DNA from: an uncultured Verrucomicrobia subdivision 3 bacterium
GTDB lineage: Bacteria > Verrucomicrobiota > Verrucomicrobiia > Limisphaerales > UBA11358
Length of the DNA: 9,920 bases
Assembly (NCBI GenBank): GCA_903861445.1
Contig: CAIOUK010000058.1
Coordinates: 1 to 9,920 of the forward strand
Direction of reading: 5' to 3'
The position numbers and the translations under genes are program-made. Shown piece by piece: positions 5,188 to 9,920 of this stretch (positions are counted from its first letter, which is position 1; the number at the start of each line of letters is the position of its first letter). The notes beneath the pieces are model-generated. The model did not search any database. It had not been told where the DNA came from and saw nothing but the letters and a program-made list of their open reading frames with translations.

Positions 5188-7689
5188 TCAACTCGCCACC
5201 GCGCCTTCGGTCGCCGCCGGCTTCTGGTTGAATAGCAATTTGTCCTTATCGGCGGTGACTTGTATCAACTCGCCCTCGTGCAACACACCCTTGAGAATTT
5301 CCTCGGCCAGCGGATCCTCGAAGAACCGCTCCACGGCGCGCCGCATCGGCCGCGCGCCGTATTGCGGGTCGTAGCCTTTTTCCACGAGCAAATCCTTCGC
5401 CTTGTCGTCGAGTTCCAGCTTGAGATTTTTCTTCCGCAGCCGCGCCAGAACTTTTTCCACTTCCAGGCTCAAAATCTGGATGAGGTCGGACTTCGTGAAC
5501 GACCGGAACACGATCAGGTCGTCCAACCGGTTCAAAAATTCCGGGCGGAAGGTTTTCTTGGCCTCTTCCAAAACGCGTTCACGCGCCTTTTCGTAAGTCG
5601 CCTCGTCAGTAATCGGCGCGAAGCCCAGCGTGGACGATTTGCGGATTGTGTCCGAGCCGACGTTTGACGTCATCAGGATGATCGTGTTGCGGAAATTCAC
5701 GATGCGCCCCATGCTGTCCGTCAATTTTCCTTCTTCAAGGATTTGCAGCAGCATGTTCCACACGTCGGGATGCGCCTTTTCAATTTCGTCGAACAGCACG
5801 ACGGAATACGGATTGCGCCGCACTTTTTCCGTGAGCTGTCCGCCTTCTTCGTAGCCGACATAGCCGGGAGGCGAGCCGACGAGACGCGACACATTGAACT
5901 TCTCCATGTATTCGCTCATGTCGAGCTGGATGAGCGACTTCGTGTCGCCAAACATCTGTTCCGCGAGCGTTTTGGCCAAAAGTGTTTTGCCCACACCGGT
6001 TGGGCCGAGCAAAAGAAACGTGCCAATCGGACGGCGCGGGTCTTTTAAGTCCGCGCGTGAACGCTTGAGCGCCTTGCACAAAGCGGAAACCGCCTCGCGC
6101 TGGCCGACGACGACTTTTTCCATCTCGACTTCGACCGTGAGCAGGCGCGACATTTCGTCCTGCCCCATACGCTTGAGCGGAATGCCGGTCCACTTGGCGA
6201 CGACCTGCAAAATTTCATCTTCGCCGACGACAACACGTTTCTCGTCGCCCTTCGCGCGCCATTCTTTCAGCAAGGTTTCGAGCTTGTCCTTCGCCTGTTT
6301 TTCCTGGTCGCGCATTTTGGCTGCGCCCTCGAAATCCTGGTTTTTGATTGCTCCTTCCTTCTTACCCTTGATGACTTCAATCTCGGCTTCCTGCGCCTTG
6401 ATTTCTGGCGGGCGCGTCATCGTGCTGATGCGCGCGCGCGAACCCGCTTCGTCCAAAACATCAATCGCCTTGTCCGGCAAAAACCGGTCGGTGATGTAGC
6501 GGTCGGAAAGTTTCACTGCTTGTTCGACGGCCAAGTCTGTGAACTCCGCCTTGTGATGCTCCTCGTATTTGTGGCGCAAGCCCTTCAAAATCGCAATCGC
6601 GTCTTCGATGGAGGGAGCTTCGACTTTTACCGACTGGAACCGGCGTTCCAGCGCGGCGTCTTTCTCAATATATTTGCGATATTCATTCAACGTGGTCGCG
6701 CCGACGCATTGCATTTCGCCGCGTGAAAGCGCGGGCTTGATGATGTTGCTCGCATCCATCGTGCCTTCGGCAGAGCCGGCACCAACGATGGTGTGCAATT
6801 CATCAATGAAGAGAATGATGTTCTTCGCGCGACGAATTTCGTCCATCACGGCTTTGATGCGCTCCTCAAACTGGCCGCGATATTTTGTGCCCGCCACCAT
6901 GAGCGCCAAATCCAGCGTCACGACGCGCTTCGTCAGCAAAATTTCCGGCACATTGCCCTTGACGATTTCCTGCGCGAGACCTTCGACGATGGCCGTTTTG
7001 CCAACGCCGGCTTCACCGAGGAGAACCGGATTGTTTTTCGTCCGGCGGCAAAGGATTTGAATCACACGTTCAATTTCGCTCGCGCGACCGATGACCGGAT
7101 CCATGTCGCCCTTGCGCGCAATTTCCGTCAGGTCACGGCCATACGCTTTTAGCGCGGGGGTTTTGACTTCGCCTTTTTTCTCCGCGCCCGGCGTAGCTTT
7201 TTCCGGCGCGGGTTCGCCTGGTTGTGCTTCCTCGCCGCCAGCTTGCGCCGCAAAATTCGGATCCAATTCCTTCAAGACGCGTTGCCGCGCTTCTTCGATA
7301 TCCACGTCCAACGCACGCAAAACTTTCGCCGCCACGCCGTCGCCCTCGCGCAACAAGCCGAGCAGCAAATGCTCGGTGCCGACGTAAGTGTGGTTGAGAT
7401 TTTTCGCCTCCTTCTGCGCCAGTGCGATGACTTTTTTCACGCGCGGCGTGTAGGGAATATTGCCAATCATTTTCTGATCAGGCCCGGCACCAACCTGCTT
7501 CTCGACTTCGATGCGAACGCTGTCCAGATCAATGCCCATGCTTTGCAAAACATTGACCGCGACGCCCTGCCCCAACTTGATCAGGCCGAGCAGCAGATGC
7601 TCGGTGCCGAGAAAATTGTGATTCAGACGGTCGGCTTCCTTGCGCGCCAGCGCGAGCACCTGCTGCGCGCGCGGCGTAAAATTACTCAT
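5188..7689 (-). CDS. clpC: ClpC AAA+ unfoldase of the ClpCP protease
   Basis: ClpC unfolds substrates and feeds them to ClpP. Numbering uses the ATG at 7689 (833 aa), where the protein begins MSNFTPRAQQ like other ClpCs; an upstream ATG at 7704 would add five residues. Neither has a Shine-Dalgarno sequence. Two Clp-N repeats fill residues 2-140, each with a GTEHLLLG motif. Glu30 and Glu106 in these match the phosphoarginine-binding glutamates known from Bacillus ClpC. An Ala/Pro/Glu/Lys-rich linker follows (about 145-180). AAA-1 has Walker A 225-232 (GEAGVGKT) and Walker B 292-297 (ILFIDE). The middle region holds a UVR motif (about 448-471), typical of ClpC rather than ClpA or ClpB. AAA-2 has Walker A 562-569 (GPTGVGKT) and Walker B 630-635 (VVLFDE). 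The LGF loop (688-690) is the ClpP-docking tripeptide. It lies 94 bp after mcsB. No clpP is in the window. Confidence 0.96.
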   Translation of the reverse strand: MSNFTPRAQQVLALARKEADRLNHNFLGTEHLLLGLIKLGQGVAVNVLQSMGIDLDSVRIEVEKQVGAGPDQKMIGNIPYTPRVKKVIALAQKEAKNLNHTYVGTEHLLLGLLREGDGVAAKVLRALDVDIEEARQRVLKELDPNFAAQAGGEEAQPGEPAPEKATPGAEKKGEVKTPALKAYGRDLTEIARKGDMDPVIGRASEIERVIQILCRRTKNNPVLLGEAGVGKTAIVEGLAQEIVKGNVPEILLTKRVVTLDLALMVAGTKYRGQFEERIKAVMDEIRRAKNIILFIDELHTIVGAGSAEGTMDASNIIKPALSRGEMQCVGATTLNEYRKYIEKDAALERRFQSVKVEAPSIEDAIAILKGLRHKYEEHHKAEFTDLAVEQAVKLSDRYITDRFLPDKAIDVLDEAGSRARISTMTRPPEIKAQEAEIEVIKGKKEGAIKNQDFEGAAKMRDQEKQAKDKLETLLKEWRAKGDEKRVVVGEDEILQVVAKWTGIPLKRMGQDEMSRLLTVEVEMEKVVVGQREAVSALCKALKRSRADLKDPRRPIGTFLLLGPTGVGKTLLAKTLAEQMFGDTKSLIQLDMSEYMEKFNVSRLVGSPPGYVGYEEGGQLTEKVRRNPYSVVLFDEIEKAHPDVWNMLLQILEEGKLTDSMGRIVNFRNTIILMTSNVGSDTIRKSSTLGFAPITDEATYEKARERVLEEAKKTFRPEFLNRLDDLIVFRSFTKSDLIQILSLEVEKVLARLRKKNLKLELDDKAKDLLVEKGYDPQYGARPMRRAVERFFEDPLAEEILKGVLHEGELIQVTADKDKLLFNQKPAATEGAVAS

Positions 7690-7718
7690 GGCTTCATCGC
7701 TCATAATGGAATCAATCT

Positions 7719-7749
7719 GCTATAAACCGGTGGATTTGTCCAACGCCAA
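7719..7749 (-). promoter_or_regulatory. Weak candidate promoter upstream of clpC
   Basis: On the minus strand, TTGGCG (complement of 7744-7749) and TATAGC (complement of 7719-7724) are 19 bp apart in the mcsB-clpC gap. Each box is about 4/6 to consensus and the spacing is long. A start near 7712 would leave a short leader to the ATG at 7689. Plain co-transcription with mcsB is equally possible. Confidence 0.2.
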
Positions 7750-7783
7750 CGGGGAAAAACGTGACGTTTAGGGCGACTAAAAA

Positions 7784-8878
7784 TCAATTCGCCGTGCCAC
7801 CCAAAGGTTTGATCAATGGCCGGCTCACGTTCTTCAGGCGTTCGCGCACCATGTCGGCGCGGATGAGGTCGCGCTCCTCGGCGGAAAGCTTGTCGGAAAT
7901 CTGCTTCTGCAAATGCGCCGGTTGAGTGGTCAAAAACAATTCATCCACCAGCGCGCGGTTTGTGCCGGGAAACAATTCCAAGTCCACGCCCAGCCGCAAC
8001 AACGACAGCAAATTCATCGTCTCCTTCGAGGAAATGCTGTGCGCGTTTGCCAAGATGCCGTAGGCGCGGCCAATATGGTTAAACACCACCTTGGGTTTTT
8101 TCTCCAGCAACGTCTGCCGCGCGTTTTCCTCGTGCTCGATGATCTGCGACATGACTTTTTCCAGCCGCTCCACGATGCTGATTTCGCTTTCGCCCAGCGT
8201 CATCTGGTTCGAGACCTGAAACACATTGCCGAGCGCCTCCGTGCCTTCGCCGTAAAGTCCGCGCACCGCAAGACCCAGCTTGTTCACCGACTGGATGATC
8301 GGATTGATCTGCTCGGCCAACACCAGTCCTGGCAGATGCAACATGGCGCTCACGCGAATGCCCGTGCCAAGATTCGTCGGACAGGCCGTCAAATAGCCGA
8401 GTTCATTGTCGAAGGCGTAATTTAATTTTTTCTCCAACGCGGAATCCAGCCGGTCAATTGCGTCCCACGCCTCGCGGATTTGAAAACCGGGCCGCAGCGC
8501 CTGCATCCGCAGATGATCTTCCTCGTTGATCATCAGACAAAACGATTCCTCGCGGTTCAACGCAATGCCGCTGCCGACATTTTTCGCGGCGTGCTCGCGA
8601 CTGATTAAATGCCGCTCTACCAAAATCTGCTTGTCCAGCGCGGTCAAATTATCCATCGCCTCGGCAAACGAATCCGCCATTTCCGGCAGCGCGCTCACCG
8701 CCGGTAAAATGGTTTCCAGGATTTTTACGCGCTCCGGTTTTTTCGCCCAACCGGGAAACGCGAAGTCGCGGAGGTTGCGCGCCAGACGCACGCGGCTCGA
8801 CATCACGATACGGTCATTCGGCCCATGCTGCTGCGCAGCCTGGGACGGTGAAATTAAAAATTGATGCAGGTCTTTCAT
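7784..8878 (-). CDS. mcsB: Protein-arginine kinase McsB
   Basis: McsB belongs to the phosphagen (guanidino) kinase family and phosphorylates arginines in proteins, marking them for ClpCP. The 364-aa product is full length and lacks the all-helical N-terminal domain of creatine/arginine kinases, as expected for McsB. Visible motifs are the nucleotide-binding SSRVRLARN (27-35), NEEDHLRM (118-125) with its acidic catalytic residues, and the loop CPTNLGTG (166-173) with the reactive Cys166. GLYGEGTEALGNVFQVSNQ (207-225) is another conserved block. RDLIRA (336-341) fits the RDxxRA phosphoarginine-sensing motif known in Firmicute McsB. The start ATG overlaps the mcsA stop (ATGA), indicating translational coupling; AAGG lies 7 nt upstream of it. 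Nothing suggests inactivity. Confidence 0.94.
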   Translation of the reverse strand: MKDLHQFLISPSQAAQQHGPNDRIVMSSRVRLARNLRDFAFPGWAKKPERVKILETILPAVSALPEMADSFAEAMDNLTALDKQILVERHLISREHAAKNVGSGIALNREESFCLMINEEDHLRMQALRPGFQIREAWDAIDRLDSALEKKLNYAFDNELGYLTACPTNLGTGIRVSAMLHLPGLVLAEQINPIIQSVNKLGLAVRGLYGEGTEALGNVFQVSNQMTLGESEISIVERLEKVMSQIIEHEENARQTLLEKKPKVVFNHIGRAYGILANAHSISSKETMNLLSLLRLGVDLELFPGTNRALVDELFLTTQPAHLQKQISDKLSAEERDLIRADMVRERLKNVSRPLIKPLGGTAN

Positions 8879-9387
8879 TTGGCCGCCTTTGTCGGCGCCA
8901 CGCCGCTCAAGGCCTTGATTTCATCCCGCAAATGCGCGGCGATTTCGAAATCCTCCGTCTCGATCGCCTTGTTCAATTTTTTCTGGAGCAACTTGAGCTT
9001 ATCGCCGGTTTCGCGCGACTTGCGCAACGCTTCCGGCACTTTGCCGGTGTGCCGCACGCCTTTGTGCATCGTCTTGAGCAAGCCAGACAATCCTTCAGCG
9101 AAAGTCTGATAACATTCCGGGCAGCCGAGCCGACCGGACTTCTTGAAATCCGCCTGCGAAAAACCGCAACGCGCGCACTTCAACAATTCCGCGCCCGCCG
9201 CCGCCGGGTCGAGCTCCTGCGACGCGCCGAGGCCGAGCATCAAATCCGCCATCGCGAAGCTCGTCGGGTCAGTAATGCCCTTGGCCTTCGCGCAGTCCTC
9301 GCACAAATCCAGCTTCTGCATCTTCTCGCCCACAATCTGGGTCAGATGCACGGTGGCCGGCTTCTCTTTGCACACGCAGCATTGCAT
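8875..9387 (-). CDS. mcsA: McsA, zinc-finger activator of McsB
   Basis: McsA binds and activates McsB in Firmicutes. The 170-aa product has CxxC pairs at 3/6 and 29/32 and again at 71/74 and 89/92, consistent with two four-cysteine zinc-binding modules. The C-terminal UVR motif (about 133-160, LLQKKLNKAIETEDFEIAAH) resembles the UVR stretch in the middle of the neighbouring ClpC. Some annotations label such proteins UvrB/UvrC-motif proteins; the coupling to mcsB makes McsA the better name. Cys4 next to Cys3 is an extra cysteine. The start ATG is 9 bp after the stop of the upstream membrane protein gene, with no clear Shine-Dalgarno sequence, so those two genes probably share a transcript. The 3' end overlaps mcsB by 4 bp. 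Confidence 0.93.
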   Translation of the reverse strand: MQCCVCKEKPATVHLTQIVGEKMQKLDLCEDCAKAKGITDPTSFAMADLMLGLGASQELDPAAAGAELLKCARCGFSQADFKKSGRLGCPECYQTFAEGLSGLLKTMHKGVRHTGKVPEALRKSRETGDKLKLLQKKLNKAIETEDFEIAAHLRDEIKALSGVAPTKAAK

Positions 9388-9396
9388 AAATTTTTA

Positions 9397-9825
9397 TTAA
9401 ATCGTTACGGCTGTGCGCGGAGTAAAAAATTCTCGCACGTCAGACCGCTTCAAAACCAAAAACGACCAGCCTGAAAAAATTAAATAACTGAAAAGAAATA
9501 AAACAATTACCGTAAGCGATTCAAATTCGTGCGGCCTCTGGTCGCGCACTAATGAAACTGGAAACTGATATACCAATTCTCCAGTATTACAAAGCGCCCA
9601 CGGAATAAAAAACACCGCAAAAACAAAGGCGATTCCTGCGACAAAAAGCGCATACCAACGGCAAATCCGCCAGCCTTTCAAAAGTCCGAAACCAACCATA
9701 AGATTGATAAAATTGGTGCCGGGAATTGTAAGGCCATGCGTTTGCATTCCTTCGTTAATAACGCTAAACAATCCGATTAAAAACCAAACAGCACCGACAA
9801 TTGTTAGTGAGGTTGGTCGTTTCAT
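9397..9825 (-). CDS. Small integral membrane protein, 142 aa, function unknown
   Basis: I do not recognise a named family. The product is strongly hydrophobic with probably four membrane segments: about 6-23 (SLTIVGAVWFLIGLFSVI), 37-50, 57-78 (WYALFVAGIAFVFAVFFIPWAL) and 104-125 (LTVIVLFLFSYLIFSGWSFLVL). Short polar loops carry several charged residues (RDQRPHEFE, about 94-102). The end (KRSDVREFFTPR) is basic and probably cytoplasmic. Unlike the genes to its left it is visibly AT-rich and is one of the few starts here with a Shine-Dalgarno sequence (AGGA, complement of 9832-9835, 6 nt before the ATG). That may point to a different origin. It precedes mcsA by 9 bp, in the slot where Firmicutes carry ctsR, but has no DNA-binding features. 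Confidence 0.8.
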   Translation of the reverse strand: MKRPTSLTIVGAVWFLIGLFSVINEGMQTHGLTIPGTNFINLMVGFGLLKGWRICRWYALFVAGIAFVFAVFFIPWALCNTGELVYQFPVSLVRDQRPHEFESLTVIVLFLFSYLIFSGWSFLVLKRSDVREFFTPRTAVTI

Positions 9826-9869
9826 AATTGTTCCTGTAATTTTATTTTGCGTTCGCCAATTCCACTATT

Positions 9870-9900
9870 TGTATATCGGCTCGCCGGAGACTTTCGTCAA
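9870..9900 (-). promoter_or_regulatory. Candidate sigma70-type promoter of the membrane protein-mcsA-mcsB operon
   Basis: On the minus strand, TTGACG (complement of 9895-9900) and TATACA (complement of 9870-9875) are 19 bp apart. The leader to the ATG at 9825 would be about 38 nt and includes the AGGA ribosome-binding site. The -35 box is 5/6 to consensus; the spacing is slightly long. No CtsR-type heptamer repeat or CIRCE inverted repeat is visible in 9826-9920. Confidence 0.4.
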
Positions 9901-9920
9901 GGCGTGGTATTCTGCAATCA

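Noticed and set aside
7757..7769. Small hairpin AAACG-TGA-CGTTT between mcsB and clpC as a terminator
   Set aside because: Only five base pairs, AT-rich, and with no sustained T run after it; not convincing.
9826..9920. CtsR or HrcA (CIRCE) operator before the mcs cluster
   Set aside because: Neither the CtsR heptamer repeat nor the CIRCE inverted repeat can be found here or in 7705-7783.

Overview
The window looks like chromosomal core DNA from a Gram-negative member of the PVC group, most likely Verrucomicrobiota. Coding regions are GC-rich, with long antisense shadow ORFs. Most starts lack a Shine-Dalgarno sequence. An mcsA-mcsB-clpC cluster sits without ctsR in what otherwise reads as a non-Firmicute genome, and the intergenic repeats (GTAG-headed hairpins and CACAGAT arrays) are of a kind I associate with these genomes. 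The taxonomic placement is inference.

Left end (1-745): the 3' end of an acetyl-CoA synthetase gene (acs, + strand) is followed by an unannotated-looking 51-residue, two-helix membrane protein gene (+). A head-to-head pair of REP-like hairpins separates this from the convergent minus-strand genes.

Middle (746-5103), all minus strand, read right to left: rfbA, an unusual RmlD-superfamily reductase, rfbB, then a secreted S8 (subtilisin-like) peptidase with an STN-like N-terminal domain. The three sugar genes form a nucleotide-rhamnose pathway: RfbA makes dTDP-glucose and RfbB makes the 4-keto-6-deoxy sugar. No rfbC (3,5-epimerase) is present. The third enzyme resembles the plant/viral bifunctional 3,5-epimerase/4-reductase (NRS/ER) more than classical RmlD, which would explain the missing rfbC. 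A CACAGAT-based inverted repeat lies between that gene and rfbB and forms the former's stop codon.

Right part (5141-9920), all minus strand: a small AT-rich four-helix membrane protein, mcsA, mcsB (overlapping mcsA by 4 bp) and clpC, closed by a strong intrinsic terminator. The proteins carry the residues expected for phosphoarginine tagging: the McsB catalytic loop and RDxxRA motif, the McsA zinc-finger cysteines, and both GTEH glutamates in the ClpC N-domain. I therefore read the cluster as a working arginine-phosphorylation protein quality-control system. No CtsR gene, CtsR box or CIRCE element was seen.

No tRNA, rRNA, CRISPR array, insertion sequence or phage gene was seen. No gene-free stretch exceeds 300 bases.
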